A stretch of 64,000 bases of DNA from the NCBI RefSeq assembly GCF_000425585.1, contig NZ_AUDS01000019.1, positions 1 through 64,000 of the forward strand. The letters run 5' to 3'. The stretch is from Terrimonas ferruginea DSM 30193. Its GTDB lineage: Bacteria; Bacteroidota; Bacteroidia; Chitinophagales; Chitinophagaceae. The position numbers and the translations under genes are program-made. Shown here piece after piece: positions 51,362 through 59,840 of this stretch (positions within the stretch are counted from its first letter, which is position 1; each line of letters begins with the position of its first letter). A model generated the notes under the pieces. The model did not search any database. It worked only from the letters and a program-made list of their open reading frames with translations, and was not told the origin of the DNA.

Positions 51362-52758
51362 TAGAAAATAAACTACCCGATAGCTGGAACTCTTCTCCAT
51401 TCCACTCATTAATTTCTAGTGTAATTGGTGGTGACTGGGGTATCGATTCAGATACGTTATTTGATGATAGAGAATATTCATTGGTGTACTGTATTCGAGG
51501 AAGTGAATTGAAAAACTGGCGTGAAGAAAAGGGTAAAACAGCTGCGCTAAGAGCAATTAAAAAAGTAAGTTTAGAAAAAAGAGAACTTAAAGAAGGAGAT
51601 ATATTATTAGAGGTATCCGGCGGTGGACCCAACCAACCTGTTGGAAGAACTGTAATTATTGACAAGGAAACTCTATCTTTTGAATCTCACATCCCGAAAA
51701 TATGTACTAATTTTTTCAGAAAAATTAGGCTAACCCCTCATTTAGATAAGCGGTACATAAATTACTATTTAACTCACTTTTATAATAGCGGAGAAATAGT
51801 TAATTATCAAGGTGGGAGTAATAACCTCAGAAACTTAAAATACAAAGAATATGAGCAGATTTCGATACCAATAGCTCCGCTTAATGAACAAAAGCGAATA
51901 GCAGATAAACTTGATAATCTATATCATCATTTGGATTTACTTAACGAACGATTGGATAAAATTCCTGTGTTGCTAAATCAATTCAGAGAGAATGTACTTA
52001 TGCAGGCGGTAACCGGGAAATTGACGGAGGAGTGGAGAGAAAATAGAAAGATAGAAAATGGTACTGCTAATAGTTCCACACCATTTATAATACCGGATAC
52101 ATGGCAATGGCATGAGTTGGGGACACTAACTAAAAGAGTATCTTATGGTACATCAAAAAAATCGGAGAATGAAGGGAAAGTCCCAGTATTGCGAATGGGA
52201 AACCTTCAAAATGGGAAACTCGATTGGTCTGACTTAAAATATTCGTCTGACGAAAAGGAAATAGCGAGTTACTTATTAGAATCTGGAGATGTATTATTTA
52301 ATAGAACTAATAGTCCCGAGCTGGTTGGTAAGACCTCTATCTATGAGGGACAACAGCCCGCAATCTATGCAGGATATATTATAAGAGTTGTAGCAAACGA
52401 AGAGCTAAATCCATATTACCTGAATTTTGTTTTGAATTCAAAATATGGACGTGATTGGGCTTGGCAAGTAAAATCAGATGGCGTAAGTCAATCTAATATT
52501 AATGCAAAGAAGCTATCTGCATTTGCAATTCCTCTGCCAGAAATTGATGAGCAAGAGAAAATCGTAAAACAAATAAATGACCTTTTTTCGATTGCTGATA
52601 GAATAGAAATATTGTACAACGAACTTACAACTAAGCTACGTAAACTGCCATTACGTATTCTAGGTAAAGCTTTCGCTGGTCAATTAGTAAACCAAGATCC
52701 AAATGATGAACCCGCAAGCTTACTCCTTCAGAAAATCACTCAAATGAAAGCAAAATGA
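51358..52758 (+). CDS. hsdS: Type I restriction-modification specificity subunit
   Basis: 466 residues from a GTG start that overlaps the hsdM stop by four bases. Two target-recognition domains (about 1-170 and 235-400) are each followed by a conserved helix: PLNEQKRIADKLDNLYHHLDL and PEIDEQEKIVKQINDLFSIAD. The second domain starts PDTWQWHELGTLTKRVSYGTSKK. The recognition sequence would be bipartite, one half per domain, and cannot be read from the protein. The gene is among the most AT-rich of the island, as specificity genes often are. The stop overlaps the next ATG (ATGA). Confidence 0.94.
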   Translation: MIENKLPDSWNSSPFHSLISSVIGGDWGIDSDTLFDDREYSLVYCIRGSELKNWREEKGKTAALRAIKKVSLEKRELKEGDILLEVSGGGPNQPVGRTVIIDKETLSFESHIPKICTNFFRKIRLTPHLDKRYINYYLTHFYNSGEIVNYQGGSNNLRNLKYKEYEQISIPIAPLNEQKRIADKLDNLYHHLDLLNERLDKIPVLLNQFRENVLMQAVTGKLTEEWRENRKIENGTANSSTPFIIPDTWQWHELGTLTKRVSYGTSKKSENEGKVPVLRMGNLQNGKLDWSDLKYSSDEKEIASYLLESGDVLFNRTNSPELVGKTSIYEGQQPAIYAGYIIRVVANEELNPYYLNFVLNSKYGRDWAWQVKSDGVSQSNINAKKLSAFAIPLPEIDEQEKIVKQINDLFSIADRIEILYNELTTKLRKLPLRILGKAFAGQLVNQDPNDEPASLLLQKITQMKAK

Positions 52759-54314
52759 GGATTAAACGGCTTATCGTTTCTAAATACAAAAATGTAGAAG
52801 GACTGAATCTTAAGTTTAAAAATCACTTGATTAGTCTTCTTGTTGGGAAAAACGGATTAGGCAAATCTAATCTGATAGAGATTCTTGCGCTTATTTTTAG
52901 AGAACTAGATCAATTGGAGACGGAGGAGGCTTTTAAGGATTGGGCTTATGCAGCCGGTAACTTTGAATATTTCATTCAATATGAATGTCGCAATTCTGAA
53001 ATGCGTATTCTTTGTCGGGAAGATAAATTTTTGGTTTTCAGAAGACAGAAGGGGGGCGTCGATCTTTTCGCTGTAGTTGATTTTAATACATTCAAACGCA
53101 ATAGAGGAGAAGAGTATTTACCTCAATATATCATTGGTTATTATTCGGGTGAAAACAAACGAATACGGCAAATTATCAGACCTTATGAAGAATTGGTATG
53201 GGGTGATTTAAAGGAAAACGAGGGACTGGATAAGCGTTTCCGTAAACTATTTTTTGCCGAAAATCATCATGCCCAGTTGGTATTGCTTACCCTGCTCCTT
53301 TATAAAGGTCAAACGGCTAGTGCAGCATTTCAAGCTAAAACTCAAGACCTGATCAATCGATTTTGTTCTTTCACAGAATTGGAGGAAATCAACTTTATAT
53401 TGAGACAACCCAGTTGGTACAGCAGAACGAGTAAACAACAAGTAATGGGTATGGATTACCTCGAAGAGAACATTCTTGAAGGTAGTAAAGTGACCACTCC
53501 ATTTTGGGGAGCAAAAGGCAAAGCAAATGAAGTGATCTCTTATTTCTATAACAATGCTCGGAGCTATTCTGGCTATTTTGACGAAGAAAAGAAAATTGAA
53601 AAGTTAGAACTCAATAACATTAATAAAACTGACCTGGCTGCAGGCATTTATGACAAATTCGGCCATCCTATTCACTTCTTTGATGCATTAGAATCACTAC
53701 TACAGATTGACTCAATTCAGACACTACAGTTAAATGTGAAATCCAAGACAGCCGATGTTACTTTTGATTTCACGCAACTAAGTGAAGGAGAACAACAGTT
53801 AATCACTGTTTTAGGGCTAATCCTGATAACGGGAAAAGATGATTGCTTGTTTTTGCTTGACGAGCCGGATACCCACCTTAACCCGGTATGGCAAAGAAGC
53901 TACGTTCAGCTTTTAAATGATTTTAACCTGAATGATGATAACAGCCATATTATTGTTGCTACGCATAGTCCATTAATTGTTCAAGCCGCTGAAGAGGCTG
54001 ATATATTCTTGTATAAAAGAGCAGGAGATAAAATCATTGTGGATGATAATGATCTAAAAATTCATAATTGGCGAATAGACCAGGTTTTAGCTAGTGAATA
54101 TTTTGAGTTTGAGAATACTCGCCCTCCACAGCTGGATGATTACATGAAATTGAGAGAAAGGTTATTGTCACAGCCAGAATTAACTGAAGGCGACATTCAA
54201 CAGTTACGAACGATGGAAGAAGAGACGGGCGTACTGCCTACAGGAGAAACCTTAAACGATTTTAAAGCTATGCATTTGGTGTATTCAATAGCGAATAAGC
54301 ACAATTCGATATGA
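52755..54314 (+). CDS. ABC/SMC-like AAA ATPase, PtuA-like (Septu-type defence ATPase)
   Basis: 519 residues. Walker A GKNGLGKS is at 31-38, directly after a RecF/OLD-like start (IKRLIVSKYKNVEGLNLKF). The ABC signature LSEGEQQ is at 342-348, Walker B is LFLLDEPDTHLNP with Asp369, and the switch His is in IIVATHSPLIV. The middle is a helical insertion of about 200 residues with no TOPRIM nuclease. Such ATPases pair with an effector: HNH in Septu, TOPRIM-like in PARIS. Here the next gene is an HNH protein, overlapping by ATGA, so a Septu/PtuA role is the best reading. RloA-like ATPases linked to type I systems are the main alternative. Confidence 0.8.
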   Translation: MRIKRLIVSKYKNVEGLNLKFKNHLISLLVGKNGLGKSNLIEILALIFRELDQLETEEAFKDWAYAAGNFEYFIQYECRNSEMRILCREDKFLVFRRQKGGVDLFAVVDFNTFKRNRGEEYLPQYIIGYYSGENKRIRQIIRPYEELVWGDLKENEGLDKRFRKLFFAENHHAQLVLLTLLLYKGQTASAAFQAKTQDLINRFCSFTELEEINFILRQPSWYSRTSKQQVMGMDYLEENILEGSKVTTPFWGAKGKANEVISYFYNNARSYSGYFDEEKKIEKLELNNINKTDLAAGIYDKFGHPIHFFDALESLLQIDSIQTLQLNVKSKTADVTFDFTQLSEGEQQLITVLGLILITGKDDCLFLLDEPDTHLNPVWQRSYVQLLNDFNLNDDNSHIIVATHSPLIVQAAEEADIFLYKRAGDKIIVDDNDLKIHNWRIDQVLASEYFEFENTRPPQLDDYMKLRERLLSQPELTEGDIQQLRTMEEETGVLPTGETLNDFKAMHLVYSIANKHNSI

Positions 54315-55090
54315 TCTTTATTAAGAAAAATAAACACCCTCCCAGAGCAATTTTTTCCCAAGTTGGGCATCCCCATAGAGGTAAAGTAAAATGGAAAGTC
54401 GCAACAAATCAAGTTTTGCGTGATTATGCGCATGACCCGACACCATTTAATAACGGGAAATATTTATTTAGTGCTGACTACGGCGGTGATGAATTTAGAA
54501 AGAAGCTCTTGGAATGCCAAGGACCTAAATGCGCCTATTGCGAAAAGCCTCTTTACAAAGGGGCTATAGAACATTTCAGACCAAAGACTGCTTGGCAACA
54601 GACCAGAAGAGCTGCATTTGCTCGTCCGGGATATTATTGGCTTGCGTATAGTTGGGATAATATGTTAATCTCTTGCACCGTGTGTAATCAAAGTGGACAG
54701 AAGGGCAACTATTTCCCTGTAACAGGCGTACGTGGTATCGCCCCGTCAGATTGTTCGGGTGAAAATTGCACAATAATTAATCCTACGAAGATTGATCCTG
54801 TTATTCACATAACATTTAATTTATCTGTTCCAGTAGGAACTGTCGTTGGTGGGCGTGGAGATCTGAACATAGAGATATTTAAACTAAAGGATAGAGCAGA
54901 TTTGAAATCAAGCAGGGAAGATCATTTATCTCTTTATCAAGCTCAAAAGCTTATTTCAAATCTTCCCATTGGAAACGGCGTAACACGACAAAAGAAGAAA
55001 GATGCGAGAGCACACCTAAAAAAAGCACAGAATCCTAAATATCCTTTTGCTGGAATGATAATAGAAAATATTAGAAAAGGACTCATATAA
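54311..55090 (+). CDS. HNH endonuclease, PtuB-like
   Basis: 259 residues. A zinc-binding HNH core is visible: Cys74-Ala-Tyr-Cys77, Glu87-His88 in IEHFRPK, then Cys122-x2-Cys125-Asn126 in MLISCTVCNQ and Lys131-Gly. The N-terminal 60 residues contain HDPTPFNNGKYLFSADYGG and the C-terminal part is basic. In Septu systems PtuB is the nuclease recruited and controlled by PtuA; the target may be phage or host nucleic acid. It starts inside the end of the ATPase gene and ends 2 nt before mcrB, so all are probably translated from one message. Confidence 0.82.
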   Translation: MIFIKKNKHPPRAIFSQVGHPHRGKVKWKVATNQVLRDYAHDPTPFNNGKYLFSADYGGDEFRKKLLECQGPKCAYCEKPLYKGAIEHFRPKTAWQQTRRAAFARPGYYWLAYSWDNMLISCTVCNQSGQKGNYFPVTGVRGIAPSDCSGENCTIINPTKIDPVIHITFNLSVPVGTVVGGRGDLNIEIFKLKDRADLKSSREDHLSLYQAQKLISNLPIGNGVTRQKKKDARAHLKKAQNPKYPFAGMIIENIRKGLI

Positions 55091-55092
55091 CT

Positions 55093-57054
55093 ATGGATAC
55101 GAGATACTATTGCGTAGGTTTTCAATGGGACGGAGTAAGTCAGCTAGAACGCTGTTTAAAAGAAGGGATTTGGGAAAACGGGTATAACGATAAGTTTCAA
55201 CATACAGTTAATGCTGTTCCGATAGGAGCGCGCCTGGCAGCAAAAACAACCTATACTCGTAAAGAAAATGGGAAAACCATTTCTGTATTGGGTGTACATG
55301 CATTAGGTACTGTAACAGAAAATAAACAAGATGGTAAAATCCTGAAAGTTGATTGGGACAAAGCCTTCAAACGCTTTGATATCGACGGGCGGGGTGCTTA
55401 TCGCTCTACCATCAGCAGTGTTAATAATATGGATAATGTCAGGCTTATTTTTAACCGGGGTGGCATTGATAGTCCGGCTACTGAATTGGCTTTATCGTTT
55501 GACCCGGAAGATCTGACTAATGAGTTCCCATCAAATCTTATCCTTTACGGACCTCCTGGAACGGGAAAAACCTATCATACAATTAATAAGGCTGTGGCTA
55601 TTGCAGATGGCGTTAAAGAACCCCATTTGTTTAAACGTTTTAGTAACCGAACAGAGTTAAAGGACCGTTTTGACGAATTGCTGATTGAAGATTGGGAGAA
55701 CCCGGGAGATGGTCAGATAGCTTTTGTTACGTTTCACCAGAGTATGAGCTATGAAGACTTTGTTGAAGGCATCAAACCAATGACAAACGGCAAAGAACAA
55801 GTTACTTATGACGTAGAACCAGGCATTTTGAAAAACATTGCCAACCTGGCATTAGGTAATTGGCTGGATGCGAAGAACGAAACCAAGGGAGAACTCTCAT
55901 TTGAGGAAGCCTTCAGTCATTTGCTGGAAAAATGGGAAGAAAACCCGTCTATAAAGTTCAGCATGAAAACGGAGGGGAAGGAATTTACGATTGCGGACTT
56001 TACGAAATCATCCATCCGGTTCAGAAAAGCCAACGGCAGTACGGGACATACGCTCAGTATTGGTACACTACGAGACTACTATTATAAAAGGAAGGAAGTG
56101 AGACCAACAGGCGTAGGTATTTATTATCCTGGCATACTGGAACATCTGAAATCATTTGTGGGCAATAATTCAAATGATAAAACCGTAAAAAATTATGTCC
56201 TTGTCATTGACGAGATCAACAGAGGTAACATTGCCCAGATATTCGGCGAGCTGATTACCCTGATGGAGGAGGATAAACGCCTAGGAAAAAAAGAAAGTAT
56301 AACCGCAATGCTTCCCTACAGTAAGGAAAAATTCGCGCTGCCGCCGAATCTGTATATTGTCGGCACCATGAATACAGCAGATCGTAGCGTTGAAGCTTTG
56401 GACACGGCATTAAGGCGCCGTTTTGTCTTTGAAGAAATGGCGCCGGAACCCTCACTGTTAAAACCGGAGCGAATGCTGTGGCAATTTTGGTGGGACAATG
56501 AAAAATATTCCTGGGACGATCAGGAGTACAGAGCATTGGAAACACCATTTTACCAATTATTGGGATTCCCGGAAGACAAGAATAATGAGAAAGATAAAGA
56601 GATCTATTGGGGGCCTATGCGTAAGGAGAATACACCACTGGAAAGTCAGATAGCTGCTTTGGCTGACTTGGCAAAAGAATTTTCGGGCATCAATCTCTGC
56701 TTATTGCTGAATGCTGTTAATAAACGTATTGAAAAAATACTGGGACGGGATGTTATGATCGGTCATGCGTACCTTATAAACGTCCGTTCCGTTGGAGATT
56801 TAAAAGCTACACTCTTCAATAAGATCATACCGCTGCTACAGGAATATTGCTACCGGGATTATGGCCGTATTGGTTTGGTCATCGGTATGGCTTTCTTGGA
56901 TGAGACAACTAAGAATAGCGTTAACTTGATGAAAGTTCCTGGCTATGATGTTCAGGATATGAACGATGGGAAGATCTATCACCTGAAAAGCATCCGGGAT
57001 TTTGATAACGATGAAAAATTCATAGCAGCGGTAAAAACAATCTATGAATCGTAA
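55093..57054 (+). CDS. mcrB: McrB-like AAA+ GTPase (type IV restriction)
   Basis: 653 residues. About 1-140 are a specificity domain with beta-rich stretches (VPIGARLAAKTTYTRKE, SVLGVHALGTVTENKQ) that look PUA/EVE-like, a fold known to read modified bases; this assignment is inference. The motor has Walker A GPPGTGKT at 153-160, Walker B IDEINRG with Asp373/Glu374, and the McrB hallmark MNTADRS starting at 426, followed by LDTALRRRFVFEE. An insertion of about 100 residues lies between Walker A and Walker B. It should recognise modified-cytosine DNA and drive McrC. It overlaps mcrC by 11 nt. Confidence 0.9.
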   Translation: MDTRYYCVGFQWDGVSQLERCLKEGIWENGYNDKFQHTVNAVPIGARLAAKTTYTRKENGKTISVLGVHALGTVTENKQDGKILKVDWDKAFKRFDIDGRGAYRSTISSVNNMDNVRLIFNRGGIDSPATELALSFDPEDLTNEFPSNLILYGPPGTGKTYHTINKAVAIADGVKEPHLFKRFSNRTELKDRFDELLIEDWENPGDGQIAFVTFHQSMSYEDFVEGIKPMTNGKEQVTYDVEPGILKNIANLALGNWLDAKNETKGELSFEEAFSHLLEKWEENPSIKFSMKTEGKEFTIADFTKSSIRFRKANGSTGHTLSIGTLRDYYYKRKEVRPTGVGIYYPGILEHLKSFVGNNSNDKTVKNYVLVIDEINRGNIAQIFGELITLMEEDKRLGKKESITAMLPYSKEKFALPPNLYIVGTMNTADRSVEALDTALRRRFVFEEMAPEPSLLKPERMLWQFWWDNEKYSWDDQEYRALETPFYQLLGFPEDKNNEKDKEIYWGPMRKENTPLESQIAALADLAKEFSGINLCLLLNAVNKRIEKILGRDVMIGHAYLINVRSVGDLKATLFNKIIPLLQEYCYRDYGRIGLVIGMAFLDETTKNSVNLMKVPGYDVQDMNDGKIYHLKSIRDFDNDEKFIAAVKTIYES

Positions 57055-58309
57055 CCATGTTATTTCTGTTTTTGAGTATTCCCGCTTGAGTTTAGGAGAA
57101 CAGGGGTTTGAAATGCCTCATTTCGAAACCCTGGTTAAATATAATGACCTCCATCGAAGCAAATACTTTAATGTAGGCCATAAGAAAATTACGTTCAAAT
57201 CTTATGTAGGGCTAATACAAGTAGGCAACAAGACTATTGAGATACTACCCAAAGCAGATAGGAATAGTGATGAAAAAGATGTATCGAAATGGCAAAGAGC
57301 GCTACTATATATGTTGCGCAAAGCTGGATATATTAAGATAAATGAGGCCTCCAGTGTGTCGCAGCATACGCAAAATGCCAACCTGTTAGACATCTACTTA
57401 CGGGAATTCCTGCAGGAAACTGAACAGCTGATACATAAAGGCCTGGTAAAAAAATATAAGAAAGCACAAGCCAATCTATCTGTACTGAAAGGGAGACTAT
57501 TGATCGGAAAGCAATTACAGCACAACCTACTGCATAAAGAACGCTTCTTTACAGAGCACACATGCTACACCAGGGATAATCTTTATAACCGGATTTTGAA
57601 AAGAGCATTGGAAATTGTTGCCGATATTTCATTTAAAAGCGATATTATACACGATGCTAAACGCTTGTTACTTTATTTCGAAGACGTTGAACCCCGGAAG
57701 CAGGATATTTCAGATTTTGGTCAATTAAAGCTGGACCGCAAAACTTTTGTGTATAAAGATGCGTTAGTGCTGGCTGAGATGATTATCCTTAATTATTGCC
57801 CTGCCTTTAAATCTGGGCGGCAGCAAGTACTTGCTTTGTTATTTGATATGAATGTTCTCTTTGAAAAGTTCATTTATAAAACGCTCAAAGAAATTGAAAG
57901 TGAATTCGGGGAAAGCGAGCTATCTGTAACTGCTCAAAATAGCCAACTTTTTTGGGCACATAAAACTATCCGGCCTGATATCCTGGTTACTTTCAAAAAA
58001 GGAGAGGCAAAACGAAGTGTAATCATAGATACAAAGTGGAAGATCGTAGATGAAGACTATCCCTCCGATCGTGATCTTCAACAGATGTTCACGTACAATA
58101 TCCAGTTCAATTCCAATCACGCCATTCTTCTCTATCCATCAGTTGGTCAAAAAAACATTGGTAAAAAAGTCTATAATAGTTCTGTCTCAATAAAGGACTT
58201 TTCTCACTATTGCGAGATGTATTTTGTCGATATATTCGATGAAGAAAACGGTAATGTCAATGATAGCTTTGGCCGACTTTTTTTGCTGAGTTTAATGGGC
58301 TCATATTGA
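57044..58309 (+). CDS. mcrC: McrC-like endonuclease subunit
   Basis: 421 residues. The N-terminal half binds McrB rings (HFETLVKYNDLHRSKYFNVGH ... FKSYVGLIQVGNKTIEILPK). The central part has the family segments LLDIYLREFLQET and LSVLKGRLLIGKQLQHN. The C-terminal nuclease is PD-(D/E)xK with Asp312 (RPDI) and Asp329-Thr-Lys331 (IIDTKWK), and FEKFIYKTLKEIE lies before it. Together with McrB it cuts between modified sites. It is the last gene of the defence operon; a hairpin terminator lies 235 nt downstream. Confidence 0.92.
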   Translation: MNRNHVISVFEYSRLSLGEQGFEMPHFETLVKYNDLHRSKYFNVGHKKITFKSYVGLIQVGNKTIEILPKADRNSDEKDVSKWQRALLYMLRKAGYIKINEASSVSQHTQNANLLDIYLREFLQETEQLIHKGLVKKYKKAQANLSVLKGRLLIGKQLQHNLLHKERFFTEHTCYTRDNLYNRILKRALEIVADISFKSDIIHDAKRLLLYFEDVEPRKQDISDFGQLKLDRKTFVYKDALVLAEMIILNYCPAFKSGRQQVLALLFDMNVLFEKFIYKTLKEIESEFGESELSVTAQNSQLFWAHKTIRPDILVTFKKGEAKRSVIIDTKWKIVDEDYPSDRDLQQMFTYNIQFNSNHAILLYPSVGQKNIGKKVYNSSVSIKDFSHYCEMYFVDIFDEENGNVNDSFGRLFLLSLMGSY

Positions 58310-58379
58310 ATGGGATGTTTAAACTTGCTTTTAAATAGCAATAGTATTCAACTTTGGAAATCTAATTCCCTGTAAACTC

Positions 58380-58512
58380 CATCCTCAAACTTACCAATTT
58401 CCAAAAATCTTTTTATTCGGTACCTCCATCTTCCCGCCACCCGCACCAACTCGAAGTTCAACGTATCGATCTTAGTTATTCTTTTCGCGTAAGCATCCGG
58501 TGAACTGCATTT
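58380..58512 (-). pseudogene. Remnant of a ketopantoate-reductase-like gene (C-terminal piece)
   Basis: On the minus strand a short frame reads DAYAKRITKIDTLNFELVRVAG, then needs a frameshift to continue KMEVPNKKIFGNW before a stop. The first part matches the ApbA/PanE C-terminal segment of the second remnant 2.6 kb away (EIDTLNFEIVRMAG); 31 of 39 bases agree over the core. It is clearly decayed: no start, frameshifted and truncated. Confidence 0.65.
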
Positions 58513-58543
58513 TTTTGCCAACTGGCTTACCCTCTCCGCCCAG

Positions 58544-58580
58544 CTCCCTGATAATTAATTATTATCAGGGAGTTTTTTTT
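58544..58580 (+). terminator. Strong terminator downstream of the defence operon
   Basis: CTCCCTGATAAT pairs perfectly with ATTATCAGGGAG over a TAATT loop and is followed by eight Ts. Confidence 0.92.
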
Positions 58581-58764
58581 GATTACCTCTCTGATCGGTA
58601 AATTAAGCGGAGCCAAACCGTAATTTTTTTGAGCCGGTAGATTTATGCACGCAAGCCTGCCATTTGTTACCGATGAATAGGGTGAATTACTGAAGCAATC
58701 GGAACAGGAGGATAATAAACCAGGCTGTGGCTTGCCGAAGCATTGGAACATCAATATTTGTTTA

Positions 58765-59646
58765 TCAATTCATCATTGATAAAAAATTTTCCAGGTAATC
58801 CAGTATCGTTTTAGTTTGCCTCATCAGGCTCACATGGCTTTGGTCGGGCACAACGGCCAGGCGCGAGGCAGGCTTTGCCTGGAAGTCCGCCGCAACATCG
58901 CCGCCTAATAGTCTATACGTTTTGGCCAACTCAATTTTATCCATGCCGTCATTGTCGCCTGAGATGATCAATACGGGTGCGGCGATTTTAGCTATATTTT
59001 CATCTCCCAGATCAAAGGGTTGGCCCGCCGAAGCAATCATTTGCTCAACGAATGGAATCCATTTGTTTTTATCCGGTGCGACCGCATCATAGGCGGCATG
59101 CATCGGAGTGTTCGTGAAGAATTCGGGCTTTAGTTTTTTAAAACCATCGGTCACGCTGCTTATCCAGCCCTCGCTTTTATGTACGGAAGAAATTATGACG
59201 AGCTTTTTCAAACGGTCGGGGCTTTGTATGGCAAATTGATAAGCCACCTGCCCACCGAAACTATATCCCACTACATCGGCGCTGTCGATCTTAAGATGAT
59301 CCATCACCTTTTCCACATCGCTGGCCAATGCAGCCCGCGTCAATTTTCTTTCCGAATAAGGCGTATGGCCATGTCCCTGCATTTCGATGGCAATTACTTT
59401 CCTGGTTTTCGCCAGTTCCGGTATCAGTTGCCCCCAGTTCGTTTGGATTGTGTGGTAGGCGCCGTGCAGCAAAATGACCGGTTCGCCCTGGCCGTATACT
59501 TCATAGTAAACATTGATGCCGTTGGCCGGCGCATAACCACTGGTAACGGGTTTAATTACCTGGGCGTTTGAGGGAAGTGTTGCAGACATAAGGATTGCTA
59601 TTGCAAGTAATTTAAGGAGATTTCCCGGTTTACGTAAGCGCTTCAT
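58765..59646 (-). CDS. Secreted alpha/beta hydrolase
   Basis: 293 residues. A signal peptide (about 1-29, ending LPSNAQ) predicts export. The alpha/beta hydrolase core has the oxyanion segment VILLHGAYHT, the nucleophile elbow GYSFGG with Ser129, an acid residue in ISGDNDGMDK and the catalytic His in VPDQSHVSLM near residue 272. The family includes esterases, lactonases and epoxide or haloalkane hydrolases; Ser as nucleophile favours an esterase or lactonase. It is divergent from the luciferase-like monooxygenase, with 194 nt between. Confidence 0.87.
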   Translation of the reverse strand: MKRLRKPGNLLKLLAIAILMSATLPSNAQVIKPVTSGYAPANGINVYYEVYGQGEPVILLHGAYHTIQTNWGQLIPELAKTRKVIAIEMQGHGHTPYSERKLTRAALASDVEKVMDHLKIDSADVVGYSFGGQVAYQFAIQSPDRLKKLVIISSVHKSEGWISSVTDGFKKLKPEFFTNTPMHAAYDAVAPDKNKWIPFVEQMIASAGQPFDLGDENIAKIAAPVLIISGDNDGMDKIELAKTYRLLGGDVAADFQAKPASRLAVVPDQSHVSLMRQTKTILDYLENFLSMMN

Positions 59647-59840
59647 AAAATTGTATTATGAATGCAAAATTCAATGGTATACCGCAGTTGCAGGCGGTGC
59701 AAAGGCGACCAATCAAGGGCAATTTTCCGACAAACCTTTTGCTGACTCTGTTGTTTTAATAGGGGACAAGCGATAGAAGTGCCAGTGTCCTGATCTTCCT
59801 TCATCCTTAATTTCAAACTGGATAATACAAGTAGCTATCT

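Larger units (their letters stand above)
58310..58764. other. Intergenic region with decayed gene fragment and terminator
   Basis: 455 nt between mcrC and the hydrolase gene. It holds a ketopantoate-reductase remnant and a strong terminator (listed separately). About 180 nt follow whose plus-strand reading is interrupted by a stop after VTDE. No intact gene is seen. Confidence 0.6.

Noticed and set aside
58527-58754. 75-residue minus-strand frame downstream of the hydrolase
   Set aside because: It spans the strong terminator hairpin and has no recognisable feature.
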